A stretch of 23,600 nt of DNA from a virus. The notes under the pieces are model-generated. The model had not been told where the DNA came from. It saw nothing but the letters and a program-made list of their open reading frames with translations, and searched no databases. The stretch spans positions 1 through 23,600 of the IMG/VR virus record IMGVR_UViG_3300013101_000101; one strand, 5' to 3'. Position numbers and translations under genes: made by a program. Shown here piece after piece: positions 14,532-23,600 of this stretch (its first letter is position 1; each line of letters begins with the position of its first letter).

Positions 14532-16722
14532 ACTTGCCCCATTAATTACAAGTCAATTACCGTCTTATGCTCATGAGAAATATCCGACTTTTGTATCATT
14601 TATAACTACTTATTTTGAGTGGTTAGATGAACAAGATAATTATGCTTATTTCTTAAATGCGTTTAAAGCTAATATGGATATTGACCAAGCTAATGATGAT
14701 TTTGTTGAACAATTTTTACAAGAGTTTGCCGATGGTATACCAACATACGATTTAAAAATAGACAAAAGTGAATTAGTCAAGTATATCAGAGAATTTTATA
14801 TTTCTAAGGGTACTGAGGAATCTTTTAAATTTATTTTTAGAGTGTTGTATGATGAAGATGTTAATATAACCTATCCTAGAGAATGGATGTTTGCTTCATC
14901 TGATAATAATTATGAGGGTGATTTCATTATGAATATCACCAAAGATATTAACAAAGAGTATTTTGTTAATGATGAAAGTATTATTTACATTTATGATAGT
15001 AGATCAAAATTAAGAGCGTTTGTTGATGAATTACAAGAAAAAGTTGATGTATTAGGAAATCATTATTATCAAGCATATCTATCATCATTTGATAGTGGTT
15101 TATATAATCAGCCAGATATGGACTTAAAAGTACAGATTGATGATATTATTTACAATACAGAAGTTATTAGAACCATTAATAGTGTAACTATTGCCGATCC
15201 TGGAATTGCTTTTAGTGTTGGGGATTCTATCTATATTGATACAGATTTGAATAATGGTAATAGCGATTTTGTTGCTAAAATTACATCAACCACTAATGGT
15301 AGAATAGAAGAAATTCAAATCGATCAAGTTGGCGATAATTATGCCATTGGGGATTTCATTGATGTAAAAAATAAACAATTAACGAGTGGTTATGGATTTT
15401 CAGCTATTGTTAATAATGTTGATGATGTTACAGGTAGTGTATTATCGGTTAAAATGTACAATGGTGGGTTTGATTATGAAGATGAACAAAATGCCGTTGT
15501 TACTACAAATTCATCTGGCATTGAACCAATTACACAAGCATCTTTTACGTTAAAGGGTGATTCTTTAGGATCAATTAAACGATATTCAATTCAAAATGGT
15601 GGTATTATATATGATGAAAGTTCAATTGTATTAAAAACTACTGGTGGTAGAGATGAAATATTAACACCCGAATTTTCTAACATATTCGATACACCAAAAA
15701 TTACAACCAATCAAAAAGGGTTTACAAGTCATAATAATGTATTAACTGATAGTTGGTATTATCAACAATTTAGTTATTTAGTGTCAAGTTATGAACAACC
15801 CAATCAATGGAAACATATTGTTAAAAGTTTATTACATCCAGCAGGATTGGTACAATTTAACAAATGGATTTATGAATCTGAATCATTAGATGATGATATA
15901 ATAGGATTTACTGGTGGTGAAACAATTGTTACCAAGATTTTCACTATTATATCTGAAGTGCTGGATAGATTTTTAGTTGGTGTTGAAGAGGAATATTTAA
16001 CTATACACTCAATTCATCCATACGAACCTAAAATGGTAGGGCATCATTTAAGAGATTTAGATTCTGAGAAATTCTTGGTCAATTTTAACTGGCCGATTTC
16101 AATTTGGGCTGATGAAAATATTGATAGTATTTTAGGTGATAGATCGATTGAATTAAATTATGTCAATGAATCTTATATTGAACAAACACCTTCTGATTTT
16201 TATATGGCTCAAGGTAAATATAATATGAATGGTAATCAGGTTGGGTTACGCAAAGATACTATAATGCATTTAGATCAAGGCAATTATGCTATGATGGGGA
16301 ATGATGCTCTTATTCATACTCAAAATACTGATATGATTTTAGATCAAGGCAATTATGCTATGACGGGGAATGATGTATTATTTAATCAAAATTTCTCAAT
16401 ACCTATAAATCAAGGTAGTTATATTATATCTGGTATTGATACAGCATTAACATTTAATCGTCCACTTCCAATTGATCAAGGTACTTTTTCAATGATTGGG
16501 AATGATGCTACATTTGTGAAAGGTTCAACAATACACTTAGATGATGGTTTATATAATATGACAGGTAAAGAAATGACAATGATTAATTATCAGATAAAAA
16601 ATGATAATGGTAGTTATTCAATGGTCGGTAAGGATGCTACATTTGTACATTCTTATCAATTAACATTAGATCAAGGTAGTTTTTCAATGACAGGCAATGA
16701 TGCCACATTAACAACACCTTAG
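14515..16722 (+). CDS. Baseplate-associated structural protein in the gp7 position, with C-terminal 22-aa repeats
   Basis: The 735-aa protein lies between gp6 and gp8, where T4 has gp7 (1032 aa), but I see no clear gp7 likeness. Its N-terminal about 130 residues match a conserved domain of marine T4-like structural proteins: PSYAHEKYPTFVSFITTYFE, a DID-x-x-N-D-D-FVEQFLQEFAD segment, and YIREFYISKGTEESFKFIFR followed by LYDEDVNITYPREW. Residues about 220-376 carry four hydrophobic G-x-x-Y repeats (for example IQIDQVGDNYAIGDFIDV). A further conserved part (about 400-460, QYSYLV-like, LLHPAGLVQFNKW) follows. The end, from about residue 565, is eight 21-23-aa repeats. Translation is probably coupled to gp6, since the ATG lies 17 bases inside it and no good Shine-Dalgarno is visible. 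The role as wedge component or fibre carrier is inferred from order. Confidence 0.8.
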   Translation: MTKINKLAPLITSQLPSYAHEKYPTFVSFITTYFEWLDEQDNYAYFLNAFKANMDIDQANDDFVEQFLQEFADGIPTYDLKIDKSELVKYIREFYISKGTEESFKFIFRVLYDEDVNITYPREWMFASSDNNYEGDFIMNITKDINKEYFVNDESIIYIYDSRSKLRAFVDELQEKVDVLGNHYYQAYLSSFDSGLYNQPDMDLKVQIDDIIYNTEVIRTINSVTIADPGIAFSVGDSIYIDTDLNNGNSDFVAKITSTTNGRIEEIQIDQVGDNYAIGDFIDVKNKQLTSGYGFSAIVNNVDDVTGSVLSVKMYNGGFDYEDEQNAVVTTNSSGIEPITQASFTLKGDSLGSIKRYSIQNGGIIYDESSIVLKTTGGRDEILTPEFSNIFDTPKITTNQKGFTSHNNVLTDSWYYQQFSYLVSSYEQPNQWKHIVKSLLHPAGLVQFNKWIYESESLDDDIIGFTGGETIVTKIFTIISEVLDRFLVGVEEEYLTIHSIHPYEPKMVGHHLRDLDSEKFLVNFNWPISIWADENIDSILGDRSIELNYVNESYIEQTPSDFYMAQGKYNMNGNQVGLRKDTIMHLDQGNYAMMGNDALIHTQNTDMILDQGNYAMTGNDVLFNQNFSIPINQGSYIISGIDTALTFNRPLPIDQGTFSMIGNDATFVKGSTIHLDDGLYNMTGKEMTMINYQIKNDNGSYSMVGKDATFVHSYQLTLDQGSFSMTGNDATLTTP
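16207..16722 (+). repeat. Eight tandem 21-23-aa DQG...MTGND repeats
   Basis: Units start (D or equivalent of D-Q-G) at 16207, 16273, 16342, 16408, 16474, 16540, 16603 and 16669, intervals 66, 69, 66, 66, 66, 63 and 66 bases. The core reads LDQGNYAMTGNDA with variants AQGKYNMNGNQV, NQGSYIISGIDT, DDGLYNMTGKEM and DNGSYSMVGKDA. I recall similar 'GSFALTGQDA' repeats in phage and prophage tail proteins. The array forms the extreme C-terminus of the gene. Confidence 0.88.
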
Positions 16723-16774
16723 AAAATAAGTAAACTAAATAGTAATAGAATTTTAATAATATAGGAAAAATAAC

Positions 16775-18337
16775 GTGGCATCAATAATTAAAGATAAAGC
16801 AAGGGTATTTAATGCGAACCAATTCTTGAATTTATTCTCAACTGGTTCAGAAAATACTTGGCAATCTGGAGCAATTTACTCCACTAATGATATTGCCATT
16901 AATAATAATCGTGAATATGTTGCTACAAGTTCGGGTACGGCTGGTGGAACTCCACCAACTCATACAACTGGTAATGTTTCAGATGGTGGTGTAACTTGGC
17001 AACACGTAAGACCAGCATTGGTAACGAATTTCTATAAAAATAACCTGTTTATGTCGTTAGGTAAAACAGAGCCTTGGGATGATGAACAAGCACCACCACA
17101 AGCAATGAATTATACAGAATTAGATTATACTGATTTAGCAGATTCTTTATTTTTCAAGAGATTGGGTTCTGCTAATGCCTCTATGGGTATTAAAAGAAAT
17201 CAATGGGTAAGTGGTTCAATTTATGATTCCTATGTAACTGATGTTGAATTAGATACAATGTCATACTATGTTACTAATAATTCTAATAGAATTTACATCT
17301 GTATTGATAATAATGGAAATAATCCATCAACATCCGAGCCTACCGATATTAATACCACATTTAGTTCATTTAAAACAGGTGATGGATATACTTGGAAATA
17401 TATGGGTGAAATTTCAGATTTAAACTTTATGTCAACTGATTATGTACCTGTTGTTAGAGTATTATCAGACAATGGTTCACATCAATGGGAAATTCAACAA
17501 AATTCTAAACCAAATTCCTTATTATCTGTTAATATTAACCAAGCTGGGGCAATTTATACCGATGGAATTCCAACAATTAATATAGTTGGAAGTGCTGTTG
17601 CGGTTGCTTCATTATTAGCTGGATCATTGGATGAAATTACATTAAGTGATGTTGGAACGGATTATACTGTATCCCCATATTGTGCGGTTATTCCACAAGT
17701 TGGTACGGATCGTGATAATCATCAACCAAATATTAATGTTATAACGGCTGGTGGTGCGGTAACAGGATTCAATATTCTTAATGGTGGTCAATATAATACC
17801 GCTAATACAATAACAGCAACAATTTTAGCTAATACAGGTGGTAGTGGGTGTTCTATTGAGCCTGTATTTTCTGGATTTACATTAACAGGATTTACTATTA
17901 CAAGTATTGATGGTGGTACAAATTATACCGATGCTGATACAATTTCATTAGATGATGGTGCTGGTAATATAGAATCTCATGATGTTATATTAAATGCTAA
18001 TGTAGGTACATCAAGTGGTTTAGGTTCTAATATCCTTGAAGATTGTAACGCTAAATATATCATATTAAATGATAATATAGTTGGTGATGAAGCTGGTTAT
18101 ATTGAAGAAGATATTGATTTTAGACAAGTATTATTAGTCGTTGATCCAGTTGATGAAGATGGTGGTGATGCTGGAGCACTGAGATATTTTGGTCCCGCTG
18201 GAGCTGGATATGCTGGAGCTACTAACAATCAGAAAATAAAAGCTGGTACTGGTAGTTTGATTTATGTTGATAATATTGAAGCAATTCAAAGAACAGCAAA
18301 CCAACAAGAAAATATAAAAATAATTTTAAAATTTTAA
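16775..18337 (+). CDS. 8: Baseplate wedge protein gp8, enlarged by two insertions
   Basis: The 520-aa product is a gp8-family wedge subunit (T4 gp8, 334 aa, a dimer in each wedge). Conserved blocks are ARVFNANQFLNLF (9-21), NNLFMSLGKTEPWDDE (about 90-105), GDGYTWKYMGEISDLNF (about 205-221) and the C-terminal VDNIEAIQRTANQQENIKII with final KF. Two insertions explain the extra length. Residues about 28-80 form a small aromatic module (WQSGAIY, ATSSGTAGGTPPTHTTGN, GGVTWQHV) placed exactly where T4 links its first helix to the '.F.TFGRSEPW' strand. Residues about 251-396 hold four G-x-x-Y beta repeats. The start is GTG at 16775, chosen because AGGA lies at 16763-16766 and the residues after it match the family N-terminus. 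A 52-base gap precedes it, without a hairpin. Confidence 0.88.
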   Translation: MASIIKDKARVFNANQFLNLFSTGSENTWQSGAIYSTNDIAINNNREYVATSSGTAGGTPPTHTTGNVSDGGVTWQHVRPALVTNFYKNNLFMSLGKTEPWDDEQAPPQAMNYTELDYTDLADSLFFKRLGSANASMGIKRNQWVSGSIYDSYVTDVELDTMSYYVTNNSNRIYICIDNNGNNPSTSEPTDINTTFSSFKTGDGYTWKYMGEISDLNFMSTDYVPVVRVLSDNGSHQWEIQQNSKPNSLLSVNINQAGAIYTDGIPTINIVGSAVAVASLLAGSLDEITLSDVGTDYTVSPYCAVIPQVGTDRDNHQPNINVITAGGAVTGFNILNGGQYNTANTITATILANTGGSGCSIEPVFSGFTLTGFTITSIDGGTNYTDADTISLDDGAGNIESHDVILNANVGTSSGLGSNILEDCNAKYIILNDNIVGDEAGYIEEDIDFRQVLLVVDPVDEDGGDAGALRYFGPAGAGYAGATNNQKIKAGTGSLIYVDNIEAIQRTANQQENIKIILKF

Positions 18338-18346
18338 GAGTAGACT

Positions 18347-21300
18347 ATGCCAAAAAGAACCTTTAATACAGATCCTTATTTTGATGATTTTGATGAAACT
18401 AAGAATTTTCATCAAATATTATACAAACCTAAATTCCCTGTTCAAACAAGGGAAATGAATCAACAACAATCTATTATTAAAAACCAAATTGAACGATTTG
18501 GTAATCATATATTCAAACATGGTTCTATTGTAACTGATAGTATTCCAGCATACGATAATGCTATGAATTATGTTAGATTGAAGGATTTAGATACCAATAA
18601 TGATGATGTTAAACCAGAATTAATATTAGGTAAAAAGGTAGTAGGTAAAACTACTGGAATTTCAGCAAATTGTCAATTAGTAACTGAAATTACAGAAGAT
18701 GATCCAGCAACAATCTATGTCAATTATTTAACAAGTTCTGAGGATGGATTAAATAAGGTATTTTTAGATGGTGAAGAAATAATCATTTATGATGATCAAA
18801 ATAACCCTGTTTATTCTTGTTATGTAAGATGTCCAGATTGTATTGGATCAACTGAACCAGCAACGGAAACTACACCACCTACTGGAAAATGTGCTATATT
18901 TACGGTTACTGAAGGAATTTATTATATATGGGGTAGTTTTGTTTATACACCAACACAAACAATTATTTTAGAAAAATATGATACTGATCCAAATGCGGAA
19001 GTTGGCTTTAATATCATTCAAAGTATTATTACTGAACACGATGATTTAAGTCTGTTAGATAATTCGTTAGGATACCCAAATTATACAAGTCCTGGTGCTG
19101 ATCGCTATAAAATTCAATTAAGTTTAGAAAGTACCATTTTAGGTGCTCCACCACAAGACAATTGGGTAAAACTTGCTACTGTTGAGTGGGGTGTATTAAA
19201 AGAAATTAAAGATAAGCCACAATATGCTGATATTATAGATATGATGGCCAGACGTACCTATGATGAATCTGGTGATTATACAGTTAATCCATTTTTAATT
19301 AATTTCAAAAATTTCTTAAAATCAAGTGAAACTTCAACTGATGGTATATATTATGCTGATGAAAGTACACCACCAGAAGATGTTATAAAATATGAAAATC
19401 AATTTGTGGCTGTTGTAGGAAATGGTAAAGCATACGTTAAGGGTTATGAAGTTGAAAGATTATCTGATTCTAATGTAATCATGGATCGTGCGAGAGATAC
19501 GGGGGCAATCAAAGATACTGCTATTCGTTATACACAGGGCAATTATATATATGTTGCTATAAATCCACAATCCAATACATATCCATTACAAAATACTCAA
19601 GAAAATACTAAACACGCTGTTGATTTCATTAATATTAATTTTTATGCTGATACTAATCCTTGGGAAAATGGTACACCAAGTTCTTCACCTATTGGTACTG
19701 CTAAAGTTAAATCACAATTAAATACTGGTAAAGTTTTCCCTAGTTTTAATGGTGCTACAGATGTACCAGTAATGAAATTGTATTTATTTGATATTAAAAT
19801 GACTGATAATCACATATTTACTGAGGTTGAATCAATTTATAAGGGTGGTACAACTACATTTGCTACTAAAGTATTAACAGATGATGAATATACAGAAATT
19901 GATGCTGGATTAGGAAATGGTTCTGGTTTAGAAGAAGTAAAAATTTACGAACCTACTGAAAATATGCTTATTACTAAATTAGCAGAAGAATGGACAAATT
20001 CTGTTAGTGATGTTACAATGACAACCAGAAAGAAATATCTTGGATCATCTGATGCTAATGGTGAATTTGAAATCAATCTGAATACAGGTGAATATTTTGA
20101 TTCATTCAGTCAAGATAAATGGATATTCTCTGAAAAAGATGCTACAGGTAACTTTATTTTTGTTGAAATTACAGAAAATAAAGTATCAATCAATGGATTG
20201 GTTGCTACAATAACAGGATTTGGTACTAATAAACAAATTGCTGGTATTATTAATGTTACTACATCAAATATTCCATCTAAAATCAAAACATTAGTAACAA
20301 CAAGTATTAATATTGAATTAGAGGCATCAAGTTATTTAGATTGGCATTACTTGGGTAAAGTTGATGGTAGACGTTTAATGTCTGTTACTGATATTACAGA
20401 TGATGATTCTGAAAATTGGTATGATGTTACTTCAGATTTTAAATTTGATGATGGTTTAACTGATAATGCTTATTCATTATGTAAAATTAAACGTACTCTA
20501 ACGTCACAACCAGATTATAATGCTAGTAATAAAGCAAAATATGAAATTGTATTTGAATATTTCAATCATCCTAATTCTAATAACGGTTATATGTATACAG
20601 CAACATCATATCAATCAATGATTGATGATCCTGCTCAAGATTTTGATTATGAAGATATTCCAACATATACTTCTCAAAATGGCGATATTTATCAATTAAG
20701 ACGTTGTATGGATTTCCGTGTTGATGAAAAAGTAGATGGTTCTGGTGATTATGTGGAAACTGGATTTATACCTTCTCATGATTCTAATATCATTCATGAT
20801 GTTACTTTCTATTTACCAAGAATTGATAAAATTGTTATTGATTCTAAAACAAGTACATTCTTAGTGGTCAAGGGTATACCTAGTATTGTTCCTACTGAAC
20901 CTAAAACACCTAAAAATACAATGGCGTTATATACAATTAATCTTAAACCTTATACATTAAGCGTTCAAGATGATGTTTATAAGAAATATGTCAATAATCG
21001 TAGATTTACTATGCGAGATATTGGTAAAATTGAAAAACGTGTTGATAATTTAGAATATTATACAACCTTTACTATGTTAGAAAAGGATGCTGAATCAACT
21101 TCTATTAAAGATGCCAATGGTGTATCACGTTTTAAAAATGGGTTAATTACTGACAATTTTGCTGATTTAGTTGCCTCTGATACAGCACATCCAGAATTTA
21201 ATGGTGCTATTGATGTTAAGAAAAGAGAAATGCGACCAACTTTCTATACAAGAAAAGTTCACTTATCCCTTGATACAGATAAATCAGAAAATTTCAGAAT

Positions 21301-23600
21301 TACAGGAAATGTAATTACTCAAAACTATAATGAATTTGTATTTAATACACAAGCATTATCAAGTAAAACTTTATCTGTAAATCCATATTTTATATTCAAT
21401 TGGGAAGGTACTGTTGAATTAATTCCATCTTATGATTCTGATAAACAAGTTGATCGTAAACCAGCTTTAATTGTTAATATTGATGCTGGTATGGACAATG
21501 GTAAAAACTTGCCAGATGGTAAGATCAATGAGGTATTATTTGGAAATTGGGAGGCTAACCAATTAAAAGATATTGATAATAAAGAAAAGGATAATCTATT
21601 AGAAGAAGGTTTGGATTTTGTTGGTGAGGATAAATTCTTATCAGCCGAGGGTATAGGTAATAAACGTATTGTTGATGGTAAATTTGTTCAAGATGTTAAA
21701 ATTACTAAAGATGTTACTGTTCATAAATCATTAGGTGATAAAATCACTGATGTTCAAATATTACCATTTGCCAGAGAACAAGATATTCAATTTGTTGCTA
21801 CTGCTATGCGACCTAATACAGTTATATATGCGTTCTTTGATGATATTAATGTTAGTCAATATTGTAGACCATTAAATGGTGCTAATGGCGATCAAATGAA
21901 AACCACATCTACAGGTGAATTCCTTGGTGTGTTTAGTTTACCTAATAATGATGATGTTAATTTCCATACAGGTGATCGTAAATTTAAATTAACTGATAGT
22001 GATGTAGATTCAAATGATAGTGATATTGTTACAACTACAGCAATAACTAAATTTTGGTCTGGTAATTTAAAAACTACTGTTCAAGAAACTAAATTAGAAC
22101 AAACTCACGAAGAAACTAAGACTGTAACAGTTACGGGTGGTGATGCCAATGTTTGTATGTGGCGTGGTGTTGCTTATAAAAATGGTACTAAATTAATTGG
22201 TCATGGTGCGGTAACTCCTTGGTATCCTGGGAAAAAACCTAATCATGGATCACAATGTATTAATGGTAACTGGGCAAATTATGATCCAATTGCTCAATCA
22301 TTCTCTGTTGAATTACAAGAGGCTGGAGTATTCTTAACTAAAATTGATGTATTCTTTTCTGCTAAATCAGCAGATGCTACAGTTTGGTTAGAATTAAGAG
22401 AAATGGATAATGGTTATCCATCCCCTAAAGTATTGCCATTTAGTCACGTTGTTAAACAACCTAGAAGTATTGAAATTACAGATGATGCTAGTAAAGCCAC
22501 AACATTTGTATTTGATTCACCAGTATTCCTTGAAGGTAAAACTGATTATTGTTTTGTTATTGGTTCAACTGATTTAGCTTATCGTGTACACGTAGCAAGA
22601 TTGGGTGAAATTGATAAATCTGGTGGTATGATTTCAACACAACCAAGTTTAGGTTCATTATTCAAGTCACAAAATAACAAAACTTGGAACGCTGAACAAA
22701 TGGAAGATATTAAGTTCAATCTTTATCAAGCCAACTTTGATCGTGATACTCCAATGAAATTAAGATATATTGATAATGGGTATGAGGTAGATAATTTACC
22801 ATACAATCCAATTGAAACAGAAAATGAGTCTGATATTGTTAGAATTAAACATAGAAATCATGGCTTTATTCCAGGTGATAAATTATCATTAGATTTATTA
22901 ACTAAGACTGAATTTCAAGTTGTTATTAAGTCGGGTGATTTAATTATTGGTCAACAATTACACGTTGGAAATGGTAGTACGTGTGTTGTAACAAATTCAA
23001 CATTCTTAGAAGATATGTCTACACCTTCTGGTCACGCTGGAAAAAGATTTAATGTAAGAGTTAAAGATATTGTAGGATTTATTGATGCTGGTGAAGGTAA
23101 TCCTTTTACAGCCGATCAATATATTGAAGAAATTAAATTACCATATATTTTAGATAAACTTGATATTGACCAAGAACAAATTGGTAATTGGCAAAATGGT
23201 TTATCATCTTGTGTAGGTTACTTTGAAGAATCATTAAATACTGATATTAATGGAATACCTTTAGATGCCTTAACTGATCCTGTTCAACCTTTACAAGTTT
23301 TAACTGTTGATTCGTTTGATAGTTATTCTATTGAAGTTGCTGGATTTCCAGCCAATTTAACAGGTGTTACGGGTGGTGATGGTGGTCAAGTTAAAGGTCA
23401 CGTTCAAGTTGATATGTTCAATTTGGGTATTGATATGAAAAAATATGATTGTAATGTTCATGGAGAATTAACAGGAACTACACATTCACCAACTAATGGA
23501 ATATTTGAAAATTATACACCAGCACCAATGATAGAATTTAATGATAATGCTAATCAAATATTGTTACAACCATTAAAAGTTGCCAATGAGCATAATAATG
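18347..23600 (+). CDS. Giant DUF4815-type baseplate/tail-fibre structural protein (3' end beyond window)
   Basis: One frame stays open from the ATG at 18347 to the edge: 1751 complete codons with no stop, so the protein is larger still. The N-terminus has the DUF4815-like signature DPYFDDFDETKNFHQILYKP followed by QTREMNQQQSIIKNQIERFG; RRTYDESGDYTVNPF is at about 303. Further blocks known from marine T4-like giant structural proteins are KIEKRVDNLEYYT (about 895) with ANGVSRFKNGLITDNF, ILPFAREQDIQFVATAMRPN (about 1138), GDRKFKLTDS, and DPIAQSFSVELQEAGVFLTK (from about 1314) with REMDNGYPSPKVLPFSHV. A short Cys-containing loop (SCYVRCPDCIGS, then GKCAIF) interrupts the N-terminal region at about 157-184. 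The position after gp8 corresponds to gp9-gp10 in T4, so a wedge or fibre-attachment role is likely. AAGAG at 18336-18340 is a weak ribosome binding site overlapping the gp8 stop. Confidence 0.88.
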   Translation, partial: MPKRTFNTDPYFDDFDETKNFHQILYKPKFPVQTREMNQQQSIIKNQIERFGNHIFKHGSIVTDSIPAYDNAMNYVRLKDLDTNNDDVKPELILGKKVVGKTTGISANCQLVTEITEDDPATIYVNYLTSSEDGLNKVFLDGEEIIIYDDQNNPVYSCYVRCPDCIGSTEPATETTPPTGKCAIFTVTEGIYYIWGSFVYTPTQTIILEKYDTDPNAEVGFNIIQSIITEHDDLSLLDNSLGYPNYTSPGADRYKIQLSLESTILGAPPQDNWVKLATVEWGVLKEIKDKPQYADIIDMMARRTYDESGDYTVNPFLINFKNFLKSSETSTDGIYYADESTPPEDVIKYENQFVAVVGNGKAYVKGYEVERLSDSNVIMDRARDTGAIKDTAIRYTQGNYIYVAINPQSNTYPLQNTQENTKHAVDFININFYADTNPWENGTPSSSPIGTAKVKSQLNTGKVFPSFNGATDVPVMKLYLFDIKMTDNHIFTEVESIYKGGTTTFATKVLTDDEYTEIDAGLGNGSGLEEVKIYEPTENMLITKLAEEWTNSVSDVTMTTRKKYLGSSDANGEFEINLNTGEYFDSFSQDKWIFSEKDATGNFIFVEITENKVSINGLVATITGFGTNKQIAGIINVTTSNIPSKIKTLVTTSINIELEASSYLDWHYLGKVDGRRLMSVTDITDDDSENWYDVTSDFKFDDGLTDNAYSLCKIKRTLTSQPDYNASNKAKYEIVFEYFNHPNSNNGYMYTATSYQSMIDDPAQDFDYEDIPTYTSQNGDIYQLRRCMDFRVDEKVDGSGDYVETGFIPSHDSNIIHDVTFYLPRIDKIVIDSKTSTFLVVKGIPSIVPTEPKTPKNTMALYTINLKPYTLSVQDDVYKKYVNNRRFTMRDIGKIEKRVDNLEYYTTFTMLEKDAESTSIKDANGVSRFKNGLITDNFADLVASDTAHPEFNGAIDVKKREMRPTFYTRKVHLSLDTDKSENFRITGNVITQNYNEFVFNTQALSSKTLSVNPYFIFNWEGTVELIPSYDSDKQVDRKPALIVNIDAGMDNGKNLPDGKINEVLFGNWEANQLKDIDNKEKDNLLEEGLDFVGEDKFLSAEGIGNKRIVDGKFVQDVKITKDVTVHKSLGDKITDVQILPFAREQDIQFVATAMRPNTVIYAFFDDINVSQYCRPLNGANGDQMKTTSTGEFLGVFSLPNNDDVNFHTGDRKFKLTDSDVDSNDSDIVTTTAITKFWSGNLKTTVQETKLEQTHEETKTVTVTGGDANVCMWRGVAYKNGTKLIGHGAVTPWYPGKKPNHGSQCINGNWANYDPIAQSFSVELQEAGVFLTKIDVFFSAKSADATVWLELREMDNGYPSPKVLPFSHVVKQPRSIEITDDASKATTFVFDSPVFLEGKTDYCFVIGSTDLAYRVHVARLGEIDKSGGMISTQPSLGSLFKSQNNKTWNAEQMEDIKFNLYQANFDRDTPMKLRYIDNGYEVDNLPYNPIETENESDIVRIKHRNHGFIPGDKLSLDLLTKTEFQVVIKSGDLIIGQQLHVGNGSTCVVTNSTFLEDMSTPSGHAGKRFNVRVKDIVGFIDAGEGNPFTADQYIEEIKLPYILDKLDIDQEQIGNWQNGLSSCVGYFEESLNTDINGIPLDALTDPVQPLQVLTVDSFDSYSIEVAGFPANLTGVTGGDGGQVKGHVQVDMFNLGIDMKKYDCNVHGELTGTTHSPTNGIFENYTPAPMIEFNDNANQILLQPLKVANEHNN

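Noticed and set aside
16207-16722. Tandem repeats considered as a CRISPR or DNA-level regulatory array
   Set aside because: Units differ in length by codons, diverge at third positions, and make sense only as protein repeats in the open frame.
16734-16741. ACTAAATA in the gap before gp8 as a late promoter
   Set aside because: The position, 33 bases before the GTG, is suggestive, but two mismatches to the consensus and no terminator upstream leave too little support.

Overview
The window is a block of late, virion-structural genes from a T4-like myovirus, all on the + strand. The evidence is a major capsid protein of the gp23 family at the left edge, followed to the right by a PAAR tail-tip protein (gp5.4 type) and the baseplate-wedge proteins gp25, gp6 and gp8. 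TATAAATA-type late promoters of the kind read by the T4 gp55/gp33/gp45 system support this. The DNA is strongly AT-rich and the baseplate genes look like those of the marine 'far-T4' group (cyanophage and pelagiphage relatives) rather than enteric T4: short gp23 insertion region, gp25 next to gp6, and a giant DUF4815-type structural protein after gp8. The host cannot be read from the sequence; a low-GC, probably aquatic, Gram-negative bacterium is the best guess.

Layout. (1) 2-1099: gp23, cut by the window edge, closed by a strong hairpin terminator. (2) 1163-1689: a one-gene transcription unit with its own late promoter and terminator, encoding a 140-aa virion protein that may decorate the capsid. 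(3) 1703-11972: a long adhesin/surface cassette of four genes: a double-LamG protein (583 aa), a nested DUF2341/SPRY/LamG protein (1263 aa), a 1215-aa protein built largely of a 20-23-aa Gly-Glu repeat, and a 344-aa Cys-containing protein. The last three junctions are tightly coupled. (4) 11992-16722: PAAR tip, gp25, gp6, and a 735-aa protein in the gp7 position that ends in eight 22-aa repeats. (5) 16775-18337: gp8 enlarged by two insertions. (6) 18347 to the right edge: at least 1751 codons of a giant DUF4815-type baseplate/fibre protein, open to the end.

Together groups 4-6 form the baseplate wedges and tip that close off and trigger the contractile tail. Group 3 probably supplies carbohydrate-binding surface fibres or decorations. 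There is no integrase, tRNA, CRISPR array or insertion sequence, and no gene-free stretch longer than about 110 bases.

The parts least explained by known T4 biology are the Gly-Glu repeat protein with its Cys-rich segment, the Cys-pair protein beside PAAR, the nested 1263-aa adhesin, and the reuse of the same small modules inside the adhesins and the baseplate proteins.
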